From: an uncultured Prevotella sp.
GTDB taxonomy: Bacteria > Bacteroidota > Bacteroidia > Bacteroidales > Bacteroidaceae
Direction of reading: 5' to 3'
DNA: 41,712 nucleotides
Assembly: GCA_902798285.1 (NCBI GenBank)
Contig: CADBVZ010000021.1
Span: 1-41,712 of the forward strand
Shown here: in pieces, positions 17,220-24,375 of the stretch
Layout of the letters: every line of letters begins with the position of its first letter
Numbering within the stretch: position 1 is the first letter of the stretch
Position numbers and translations under genes: made by a program
The notes under the pieces: model-generated
The model's database searches: none
What the model was told of the DNA's origin: nothing
The model's input: the letters and a program-made list of their open reading frames with translations, nothing else

Positions 17220-19535
17220 ATGAGAAAACTTTTACTTGCATTATTCGCATCTTGCGCCCTCTCAGTCAGTGCGCAGGGATTCATCGATCCGCTGGCTAAG
17301 ATAGCCAAGCATCAGCATGAACGCAAAATGGCTCTGGCCCGTACGCGTGGCGAGGTAGTCAACGAGAATGCTCGCATGAAACTGTTCGTAACCTGCCAGA
17401 ACGACGCTAACACTAGCGAGGTGGCCGAAGGCCTGAAGGCTGCCGGTGCTCTGGTGAGAGTGAAGAAGGGCCAGTTCATGGCTATCGAAGTGCCCTACTC
17501 CAAGCTCGAATCACTTGCCAATGTAGAGGGTGTTGCCATCGTCAGCATGCCCCCGAAGATTTCTAAGAAGACCGACACCACCCGTAAGGTCACTCAGGCC
17601 GACGAGGTCATCGACGGCTCTGGCGCCAAACTGCCTCAGGCCTATACAGGTAAGGGCGTCATGGTAGGTGTCATCGACGCTGGCTTCGATGTGACCCACC
17701 CCATGTTTAAGGACAAGGACGGCAACCTGCGCATCAAGGGCTTCTATCAGGTAGGCGACAGCAAGTTTGGTGGCGAGAAGATCACCCTCACCTTCGACAG
17801 CGGCGAAACCATGGAACTCTCCGGTTCGGCCTATACAAAGGCAGAGGATATCCTCGACACGCTGAAGGTGAAGGATGTCGACGGCTCTCATGGCGTGCAT
17901 TGCGCCAGCATCGCCGCTGGTAGCCACATCAGCGATGTCAAGGGCCTCAGCGATGCACCCCTCGGTGGTATCGCCCCCGAAGCCGATCTCCTGCTCTGCA
18001 ACATTAATCACTCCGATAGCGAGTACGAAGGTTGGGATTTCGTAGAAGCCCTCTACTTCCTGGAATGGGAGGCTTATCTGGCCGGCAAGCCCCTCGTGGT
18101 AAGCCTCAGTATGAACTCACACATGGGATGGCACGATGGCTGGAGCCCCACAGCCTATTATCTGGGATCATTCTGCAAGGACGACGGAGTGGCACTCTCG
18201 CTCTGCACCAGTAACGAGGGTGGTTTCAAGACCTATCTCCATGAGAAGGCCGCTGCCAAGGACACCCTGCGCCTCATACCCTACACAGGCTACACCGACA
18301 ACTACTGTTGGGGCGGACTGAAGACCGATAAGAACGTGAAGATGGAGGTGGGTATCATCAACCTCGACGACAAGAAGGAGTACTATCGCGTCCCCATCAC
18401 CTTCAATAGCGATGGCAGCACCAAATTCGGCAATGGCCTCTACTTCGACTTCGACGACGACACTCAGAAATTCGAAAACGAGGAAGAGACTGCTGCCAAG
18501 GCTGAATTCAAGAATTATATCAAGAGCGGCGCTGTGCAGATATTCTGCTATCAGAACGAGGCTATGAAAAACGAGAAAGCCTCCTTCGTCTTCTCGAATG
18601 TGTATGTATCTTTGAGAGGCACCGAATGGGCTCAAAAGGGCAACTGGGGCTTCAACCTCTACCTCATTCCTGACGAGGCTACCGACCTCCACGCTTGGGC
18701 CGATCAGGGATTCAACGTTGCAGCCGTACGCTCCGATGGCACATGGGTTGATGGCGACGGCAGCGTTTCCGTGGGCGATTTCAACTGCTCGGGCGAGCCC
18801 GTCAGCATCGGTGCATGGTGCGCCAACGATAAGGTTAAGGAGGAAGGCCAATCCACTTCATCTTCCTCTATGAAGAAAGGCCGCATCGCCTCTTTCAGCA
18901 GCTATGGCACCGACCTCGCTGGTCATAAGCACCCCGATGGCTGCACCCCCGGCTGCAACATCATCGCAGCCCTCAACAGCTTCGATCCCTCTCTCGAGGC
19001 CATGTCCATCTACGAGCGCAAGGGTTATAAGGATCAGTTCGTAGGCCAGAAGGATAAGCGCGATTACTTCTTTGGCACCATGAGTGGCACTTCGATGTCC
19101 ACACCAGCTGCAGCAGGCATCATGGCCCTCTGGGCTCAGGCCGCTCTCGACAAGGGCAAGGTGCTCACCAGTCGCGACATCAAGGACATCGTGGCCCACG
19201 CCTGCGATACCGACAGCTATACCGAGGCAACTCCGGAGCGTTTCGGCGCTGGTAAGATCAATGCCTATAAGGGTCTGCTCTACGTGCTCGATGCGGAGAC
19301 CAACATCCCCACACTGAGCAAGAATCAGCCTGAGAACGTCACCTTCCGCGTGGCAGGCGATGTGGTTTACGCCGATGGTGCTGAGAATGGCACCCCCGTC
19401 ACTGTCTACAATCTGCAGGGCGTAACGGTTCGCGAGACCACCGTTCAGGGCGGTTCGTTCAGCACAGCCGGATTGCAGAAGGGCGTTTACGCCATCCAGC
19501 TCGGCAAGCTCGGCTCCACCCTCATCCGCAAATAA
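17220..19535 (+). CDS. secreted S8 (subtilisin-like) serine protease with type IX-like C-terminal domain
   Basis: A 771-residue protease. It has a signal peptide (MRKLLLALFASCALSVSAQG), a propeptide-like region, and the S8 catalytic triad: D153 in VGVIDAGFD, H224 in DGSHGVHCAS and S625 in GTMSGTSMSTPAA. A long insertion (about residues 300-560) separates His and Ser. The last 75 residues (NQPENVTFRVAG to the end) resemble the type IX secretion C-terminal sorting domain, with VYNLQGVTVRE and LQKGVYAIQLG, which suggests export through T9SS and surface attachment or release. ATG 17220 is preferred over an upstream TTG. It is followed 15 nt later by a small secreted protein. Confidence 0.92.
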   Translation: MRKLLLALFASCALSVSAQGFIDPLAKIAKHQHERKMALARTRGEVVNENARMKLFVTCQNDANTSEVAEGLKAAGALVRVKKGQFMAIEVPYSKLESLANVEGVAIVSMPPKISKKTDTTRKVTQADEVIDGSGAKLPQAYTGKGVMVGVIDAGFDVTHPMFKDKDGNLRIKGFYQVGDSKFGGEKITLTFDSGETMELSGSAYTKAEDILDTLKVKDVDGSHGVHCASIAAGSHISDVKGLSDAPLGGIAPEADLLLCNINHSDSEYEGWDFVEALYFLEWEAYLAGKPLVVSLSMNSHMGWHDGWSPTAYYLGSFCKDDGVALSLCTSNEGGFKTYLHEKAAAKDTLRLIPYTGYTDNYCWGGLKTDKNVKMEVGIINLDDKKEYYRVPITFNSDGSTKFGNGLYFDFDDDTQKFENEEETAAKAEFKNYIKSGAVQIFCYQNEAMKNEKASFVFSNVYVSLRGTEWAQKGNWGFNLYLIPDEATDLHAWADQGFNVAAVRSDGTWVDGDGSVSVGDFNCSGEPVSIGAWCANDKVKEEGQSTSSSSMKKGRIASFSSYGTDLAGHKHPDGCTPGCNIIAALNSFDPSLEAMSIYERKGYKDQFVGQKDKRDYFFGTMSGTSMSTPAAAGIMALWAQAALDKGKVLTSRDIKDIVAHACDTDSYTEATPERFGAGKINAYKGLLYVLDAETNIPTLSKNQPENVTFRVAGDVVYADGAENGTPVTVYNLQGVTVRETTVQGGSFSTAGLQKGVYAIQLGKLGSTLIRK

Positions 19536-19550
19536 GCCATCCGTTCAGAG

Positions 19551-20234
19551 ATGAAGCAGATACTATTAGCCGTGTGCATGATGCTCGCCATGAGCGCCAA
19601 GGCACAGTCCACATGGAGTTACGGCAGCCATCAGTTTACGATGAAAGGCAATTTCACTGCCCAGTCGTATAGCCAGAAGGCTACAGGCGTGGTAACGTTT
19701 ACCAATGTGCCCCAGAACTATGAGGAGTTCGAGGCACTCTATACCCAATTCCTCGGCAAGACCCCTCATGGCACAGCCGCCATGATGCCCATGGCGATGG
19801 AGATCTACGGTCGCGATCGCGACGAGGGCAAGCGCTGCATCGAACTGATATGCTACCCCTCTAACGTGAACAGCGTCGTGTCGCAGTTGAACCAGAAGTT
19901 TGGCACATCGAAGTATGCGCCAGCCAACGATGGTTACCATCAGCGCTATCTCCCTGCCGCCGTACTCAAGGGCGCCACCCCTGAGAATGGCTATACGCCC
20001 CAGTCGCCCTACACCGTTGAGATGAAGGCCAGCGTCAACAAGCATCAGGAACTCACGTTCATGGGTCAGGGCACAGTGCTCTACATCTATATCATGGGCA
20101 AGGGCTGGGACACCAACCAGCGCAGCGTAGAGATCATCAAGCAGCCCGACTCCGACCTGCACCAAGTCTTCAACTGCCCCTCGCTCTACACCCAATGCAA
20201 ACCCATCCGCGGCACCTGGCCGGGATTGAAATAA
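19551..20234 (+). CDS. small secreted protein of unknown function
   Basis: A 227-residue protein with a signal peptide (MKQILLAVCMMLAMSAKAQ). The mature domain is beta-rich with many aromatic residues (STWSYGSHQFTMKGN, TVLYIYIMGKGWD) and no recognised catalytic motif. It looks like a conserved Bacteroidales DUF, but I cannot name the family with confidence. It starts 15 nt after the protease and ends before a strong terminator, so the two probably share one transcript; it might be an inhibitor, chaperone or partner of the protease, but this is only context. Confidence 0.85.
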   Translation: MKQILLAVCMMLAMSAKAQSTWSYGSHQFTMKGNFTAQSYSQKATGVVTFTNVPQNYEEFEALYTQFLGKTPHGTAAMMPMAMEIYGRDRDEGKRCIELICYPSNVNSVVSQLNQKFGTSKYAPANDGYHQRYLPAAVLKGATPENGYTPQSPYTVEMKASVNKHQELTFMGQGTVLYIYIMGKGWDTNQRSVEIIKQPDSDLHQVFNCPSLYTQCKPIRGTWPGLK

Positions 20235-20253
20235 TCCCAAGGATTCCACTCAG

Positions 20254-20288
20254 AGCCCCAGCCCCCGCTGGGGCTTTTTCTTTCTTTA
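20254..20288 (+). terminator. rho-independent terminator
   Basis: AGCCCCAGC (20254-20262) pairs perfectly with GCTGGGGCT (20267-20275) over a 4-nt loop and is followed by TTTTCTTTCTTT. It ends the protease transcript. Confidence 0.92.
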
Positions 20289-20323
20289 TACTTTCACTCC
20301 GCCTTTCGACAAGTAAGGGAAAA

Positions 20324-20482
20324 GTGCTGCAGTTGCTGCAGTGCTGCAGTTATAAATCGGATTGTGAAATGTCTGAATTATATTCTATATTTATATATAT
20401 ATAAATATATATATAAATATAGAGTTAATTTTAGGGGTGCGAAAAGCCTTTCGAGAACTGCAGCACTGCAGCACCGCAGCAC
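20324..20482. repeat. element A: opposed GCTGCAG iterons around an AT-rich palindrome
   Basis: Left array 20324-20349: GTGCTGCAG, TTGCTGCAG, TGCTGCAG. Right array 20458-20481: CTGCAGCA, CTGCAGCA, CCGCAGCA, the reverse complement of the left with one gap. Between them is a nearly pure A/T tract (20381-20420) with nested TATATTTA/TAAATATA palindromes. The layout resembles a replication origin or a paired-site regulatory element. The rest of this gene-free stretch (20483-20620) holds two direct copies of a GAGGAAAGTnGGAGG-like block (20563-20577 and 20607-20622). Confidence 0.85.
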
Positions 20483-20623
20483 ATTGGGTAATATATTATT
20501 ACAGAATAGGTATCTTAAAAAGAGTTCCAAACAGAGAGGCGTAGCAAAGCTGGAGTTTGATCGGAGGAAAGTGGAGGTTTCCACTGATGAAAGTTAGACT
20601 TTACTCCGAGGAAAGTCGGAGGT

Positions 20624-20647
20624 CGAAAAAAGCCCCAAAAAGGGGTT
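20624..20647 (-). terminator. rho-independent terminator for the GH25/pfp transcript
   Basis: On the minus strand AACCCC, a TTTTT loop and GGGGCT are followed by TTTTTT. It lies 75 nt downstream of the GH25 stop codon. Confidence 0.75.
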
Positions 20648-20721
20648 CCTAAGGCTACTCTAAACTCTGATGAATATTATTTACATCACACACGAGATAC
20701 AAACAATAATTATACGAGGGG

Positions 20722-21618
20722 TTATTCGCTGTAGGCTTTTTCGCCGATGGTTTCCTGGGAGCCGATGGTCATCTGGCGGAGGTCGTAATAGGAGCCGTTG
20801 TAGATGTTGAAGTCGACATTGCCCTTGATGCCGGGCAGACGGCCTACATCGGTGTGCTGCCAGAACTTCCAGGGACCTTGGTATTCGAGCGAATCGACGT
20901 AGTAATGGGCTATCCAGTAGGGATACTTATCGAAAATGGTATCGTTGAGATAGCGGGTCTTAAATTTAAAATAGGTATAGATAATGGGCTTGACACGATA
21001 GTAATGCTCCACGATGTCGAGCCACTCGATGACGGACGAACGAAACTGCTCGTCGGATTGATTCTTGGGCTTATGCTCCACATCGAGCACAGGGGGCAGG
21101 TCGCCATTCTCGAGTTTCACGGTATTGATGAAGTGCCAGGCTTGCTGCTCGGCTGGGCTGTGGACACTATAGAAATGGTAAGCACCACGGGTGAAGCCGT
21201 TCTCACGGGCCTGATAGAAGTTATCGCGGAAGTTCTCGTCGGTCTGGGTGGCACCCTCGGTGGCCTTGATCATAACGAAACGGATGGGGCAGTCGTTGAT
21301 GGAGCCATTGTCCTTGAGTTCGTCCCAGTCGATGCGGCCTTGATGGTGGGAGATGTCGATGCCGTGGATCTCGTAGCCTTCGGGATAGCTCACGTCGCCA
21401 TAGAGGGCGCGCCAGCGGAAGCCGAAGGGGCCAACGAAGAAATAATAGAAGAACCAGACGTAGCCGGCAACGATGGCTGCGCCACCGATCCACCAGCCCC
21501 AGCGGGGCAGACGTCGCAACATACGCACAATGACATTGGCCTTACGACGGCCTCGGGGGCCATGGTAAGTATGGGTAGTACCAACTCCCTTCCTGCGAAC
21601 TACGCGACGTTTAGGCAT
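20722..21618 (-). CDS. GH25 family lysozyme-like muramidase, membrane-anchored
   Basis: A 298-residue protein. The basic N-terminal segment (PKRRVVRRKG) and one transmembrane helix (about 44-66) anchor it in the inner membrane with the enzyme outside. The GH25 domain has HGIDISHHQGRIDWDEL, FVMIKATEG, GAYHFYS and PPVLDVEHKP; the D and E of DVEH are the expected catalytic acids, and the terminal WQHTDVG matches the family. These enzymes cut MurNAc-GlcNAc bonds in peptidoglycan. ATG 21618 is preferred over the adjacent TTG. The gap to pfp is an opposed repeat pair. Confidence 0.92.
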   Translation of the reverse strand: MPKRRVVRRKGVGTTHTYHGPRGRRKANVIVRMLRRLPRWGWWIGGAAIVAGYVWFFYYFFVGPFGFRWRALYGDVSYPEGYEIHGIDISHHQGRIDWDELKDNGSINDCPIRFVMIKATEGATQTDENFRDNFYQARENGFTRGAYHFYSVHSPAEQQAWHFINTVKLENGDLPPVLDVEHKPKNQSDEQFRSSVIEWLDIVEHYYRVKPIIYTYFKFKTRYLNDTIFDKYPYWIAHYYVDSLEYQGPWKFWQHTDVGRLPGIKGNVDFNIYNGSYYDLRQMTIGSQETIGEKAYSE

Positions 21619-21634
21619 CAAAAGGAAAAAAAGG

Positions 21635-21699
21635 GCACGAATTACACGAATTTACGCGAATAATAAAAACAATTCGTGATAATTCGCGTAATTCGCGCC
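21635..21699. repeat. opposed pair of 9-10 bp CGAATT arrays
   Basis: Left arm: GCACGAATT, ACACGAATT, TACGCGAAT (21635-21661). Right arm: AATTCGTGAT, AATTCGCGT, AATTCGCGCC (21671-21699), the inverse of the left with a 9-nt loop. It fills the pfp/GH25 gap. Confidence 0.85.
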
Positions 21700-21710
21700 A
21701 AATTATTTAA

Positions 21711-23348
21711 TTACTTTGCCTGCTCGAGAGCGAGGGTGCGTGTGGGCTGGTCGCAAACCTCGGTGGGTCCCCAATACTGGATTGGGCCGGGATATACGTA
21801 GGCTGTCTCGCGGGCCCAGCGGTCGCGGTTAGCGGCAAACTCCTTGAAGGGCGCACCGTCGAGCTCAACAAGAGCCTTGCGGATAACGGGCTTCATCTCA
21901 CCTGCACGACGCTCCATGTTCATCATCATGGTGATGGGCACACCACCGGCGATCCACTGCTCGGCAGGAGCGGTGGTGTTCTTAACGATGGCCATGTAAC
22001 CGGTCTTGCCGTTGGCAATGAGCTGAGCGGCACTGGTACCGAGAGCGTAGCAGTAATCGGCATCGAAGTTAGAAGGAGCAGCGCAACGACCCTCGTAACC
22101 GAAGAAGTGGTGCTGAGTGCCGAACTTGCCTGTGTACTTGCCTTCCTTCTTCATCTTCTCGAGCTTCTGGGCTACCATGGTAGAGAGCAGCTTCTCGGTC
22201 TCGATGAGTGATACCTGTACGTTGCCGTGAGGATCGCGATCGAGGGCGAGCTGACGGGCTACACCAGTGGGCAGGCTGTTGAACACAGCGAGGTTCTCCT
22301 CAGTGAGGTGGCTCTTAGCGAAGTCGATGGTCTCTGAACGGCCCATATCCTTAACCTCAGGCAGAGCGAGCACGTCGTTGAGCTGAGCAATGAGCTTCTT
22401 GATAGCGGGGATGAACTCGATAACACCCTCGGGGATGATAACGGTACCGAAGTTGTTGCCATCGGCAGCACGAGCGGCTACGGCATCGGCGATGTACTCT
22501 ACGATATCGTCGAGGCTCATGGCCTTCTGCTCGATCTCCTCAGAAATGAGGCAGATGTTGGGCTGTGTCTGCAGAGCGCACTCGAGGGCGATGTGAGAAG
22601 CTGAGCGACCCATCACCTTGATGAAATGCCAGTACTTACGGGCTGAGTTACAGTCGCGCTCAATGTTACCAATGAGCTCTGAGTAGGTCTTACAAGCGGT
22701 ATCGAAACCGAAAGAGGTCTCAATCTGAGAGTTCTTCAGGTCGCCATCGATGGTCTTAGGACAACCGATAACCTGTACGCCGTAGTTCTTAGCGGCATAG
22801 TACTCAGCGAGTACGCAGGCGTTGGTATTAGAGTCGTCGCCACCGATGATAACGATAGCCTTGATATCGAGCTCGCGGATGATCTCGAGACCCTTCTCGA
22901 ACTGATCGACCTTCTCGAGCTTGGTACGACCTGAACCGATCATATCGAAACCACCAGTGTTACGATACTCGTCGATGATATCCTTGGTGAGCTCCATGTA
23001 GTTATGGTCTACCAGACCGCCAGGACCCAGGATGAAACCGAACAGGCGGTTCTCGGGGTTGAGCTTCTTGATCTGATCGAACAGACCGGTAATCACGTTG
23101 TGACCGCCAGGAGCCTGACCACCAGAAAGGATGATACCTACGTTCATCTTCTTGTTGTTAGCCTCGGTAGCGGGCTCGAACTCTACGATAGGCATACCGT
23201 AGGTGTTAGGGAACAGCTTCTTGATCTCTTCCTGATCACCAACACTCTGGGTAGCAGCACCCTCCTTGATCTTCACAGCACCCTGAAGAGCCTTAGGCAG
23301 CTTAGGCTGGTAAGCGGCTCTTGCCATCTGCAATGCACTTTTTTCCAT
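21711..23348 (-). CDS. pfp: diphosphate-dependent 6-phosphofructokinase
   Basis: A 545-residue enzyme that phosphorylates fructose 6-phosphate with pyrophosphate, a reversible glycolytic step common in Bacteroidales. Key motifs: [11 protein letters not shown] (phosphate loop), [11 protein letters not shown] (the GGDD form marks PPi rather than ATP use), [11 protein letters not shown] (catalytic D), [10 protein letters not shown] and [12 protein letters not shown]. The length of about 550 fits the long PFP type. It has its own promoter (complement of 23395-23427) and is followed 92 nt later by the GH25 gene. Confidence 0.95.
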   Translation of the reverse strand: MEKSALQMARAAYQPKLPKALQGAVKIKEGAATQSVGDQEEIKKLFPNTYGMPIVEFEPATEANNKKMNVGIILSGGQAPGGHNVITGLFDQIKKLNPENRLFGFILGPGGLVDHNYMELTKDIIDEYRNTGGFDMIGSGRTKLEKVDQFEKGLEIIRELDIKAIVIIGGDDSNTNACVLAEYYAAKNYGVQVIGCPKTIDGDLKNSQIETSFGFDTACKTYSELIGNIERDCNSARKYWHFIKVMGRSASHIALECALQTQPNICLISEEIEQKAMSLDDIVEYIADAVAARAADGNNFGTVIIPEGVIEFIPAIKKLIAQLNDVLALPEVKDMGRSETIDFAKSHLTEENLAVFNSLPTGVARQLALDRDPHGNVQVSLIETEKLLSTMVAQKLEKMKKEGKYTGKFGTQHHFFGYEGRCAAPSNFDADYCYALGTSAAQLIANGKTGYMAIVKNTTAPAEQWIAGGVPITMMMNMERRAGEMKPVIRKALVELDGAPFKEFAANRDRWARETAYVYPGPIQYWGPTEVCDQPTRTLALEQAK

Positions 23349-23394
23349 AATCTTTATTGTTACTTTGAAATTTGATAATTACGTTTCTGAGCCG

Positions 23395-23427
23395 CAAAAT
23401 TAGTGAATTTTTGTAATAAATACGAAA
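23395..23427 (-). promoter_or_regulatory. promoter for pfp
   Basis: On the minus strand TTTC (23427-23424), a 21-nt spacer and TAATTTTG (23402-23395). The -7 box is a full match; the -33 box has one mismatch. Confidence 0.65.
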
Positions 23428-23475
23428 GAAATAGGGGGTAAAATCCACATTTTAATATTTTTTGGGACAGAAAGA

Positions 23476-23506
23476 CTTGTTATCTCAGATTTTTTTTCTA
23501 TCTTTG
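23476..23506 (+). promoter_or_regulatory. promoter for the 23550-30407 gene set
   Basis: CTTG at 23476-23479, a 19-nt spacer and TATCTTTG at 23499-23506, about 45 nt before the ATG at 23550. Confidence 0.7.
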
Positions 23507-23534
23507 CTTACTGAATATAACAAAATGGACCAAA

Positions 23535-23543
23535 AAGGAGGAA
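23535..23543 (+). promoter_or_regulatory. strong Shine-Dalgarno site
   Basis: AAGGAGGAA at an optimal distance before ATG 23550. Most neighbouring genes lack any such site. Confidence 0.85.
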
Positions 23544-23549
23544 TTTTTT

Positions 23550-23816
23550 ATGGCAAACAAAAGAACACTGAAGAAAGGAATCAACGTGATTTGCGAGACG
23601 CTATTTGCTGAAATCATGGCTGTATCGCTCTACGGTACCGAGGAAAACAAGAGGAACGCAGAAGACCAGACGGCTGCGATGGTAAAGATGCAGATGCACT
23701 ACCTGAGCAGAGTGTCGCACCCAGAGCCGGGCATGACGCCGAAGGCTTACTATAAGGACCTGAGGGAGAAGTTCGGCAAGCAGGTGACGGAGATCCTGGA
23801 TCAAATAAACTCATAA
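23550..23816 (+). CDS. small helical protein of unknown function
   Basis: An 88-residue soluble protein I do not recognise. It begins MANKRTLKKGINVICETLFAE and looks mostly helical, with no signal peptide or metal motif; the middle has a Met-rich stretch (AAMVKMQMHYL). It is preceded by a textbook Shine-Dalgarno site (AAGGAGGAA, 23535-23543) 6 nt before the ATG, which is rare among the genes here and suggests strong translation. The acyltransferase starts 2 nt after its stop, so the two are probably co-translated. Confidence 0.85.
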   Translation: MANKRTLKKGINVICETLFAEIMAVSLYGTEENKRNAEDQTAAMVKMQMHYLSRVSHPEPGMTPKAYYKDLREKFGKQVTEILDQINS

Positions 23817-23818
23817 CT

Positions 23819-24373
23819 ATGTGGAAAAAATTATGTAACTGGCTGCTATATAAGCGCATGGGGTGGACTGCTGACGTAACGGAAGACCACCCCGACAAAT
23901 TTATTATATGCCTGGCTCCGCATACGAGCAACTGGGACTTCATACTGGGACTGCTGTACAGCCGATCGATTGGTATGAAGATTAATTTCCTGATGAAAAA
24001 AGAGTGGTTCTTCTGGCCGCTGGGACCCATATTCAAGAGTCTGGGAGGCATACCCGTGTATCGGCAGAAGAAGACCAGCATGACCGACGCGATGGCCGAG
24101 ACTGCGAAGAAGGCTGACCAATTCCGCCTGTGCATCACCCCCGAGGGTACCCGCTCGAAGACGGCCGAATGGAAGAAAGGATTCTACTTTATCGCCCTGA
24201 AGGCAGGACTGCCTATCCTGCTCTACGGCGTGGACTACGAGAAGAAGCTCATCAGCTGTAAGAAAACCGTGATACCCATAGGCGATGTGGAGACAGACAT
24301 GCGCGACATTAAACTATATTTCAAGGACTTCAAAGGCAAGAAGCCCGAAAACTTTACGATCGGAGAAGTATAA
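23819..24373 (+). CDS. PlsC-like 1-acyl-glycerol-3-phosphate acyltransferase family protein
   Basis: A 184-residue membrane-associated acyltransferase. The catalytic HX4D box is APHTSNWDFI and the phosphate-binding block is ITPEGTRSKTAEWKKGF; a GGIPVYR segment between them is the third family motif. It has no long transmembrane domain, and at about 180 residues is a short member of the family. The substrate may be lysophosphatidate or another acyl acceptor, which sequence cannot decide. It lies 2 nt after the small gene and 2 nt before the golvesin/amidase gene. Confidence 0.9.
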   Translation: MWKKLCNWLLYKRMGWTADVTEDHPDKFIICLAPHTSNWDFILGLLYSRSIGMKINFLMKKEWFFWPLGPIFKSLGGIPVYRQKKTSMTDAMAETAKKADQFRLCITPEGTRSKTAEWKKGFYFIALKAGLPILLYGVDYEKKLISCKKTVIPIGDVETDMRDIKLYFKDFKGKKPENFTIGEV

Positions 24374-24375
24374 CC

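Noticed and set aside
19566-20249. Minus-strand frame of 227 codons opposite the small secreted protein
   Set aside because: It mirrors the real gene on the plus strand, which has a signal peptide, correct spacing to the protease and a terminator.
20324-20482. Insertion sequence ends
   Set aside because: The inverted arms are tandem iterons, no transposase frame lies between them, and no target duplication was seen.
20364-20597. Plus-strand frame of 77 codons in the repeat region
   Set aside because: It is made of the AT palindrome (YIYKYIYKY) and iterons; no start context and no sensible protein features.
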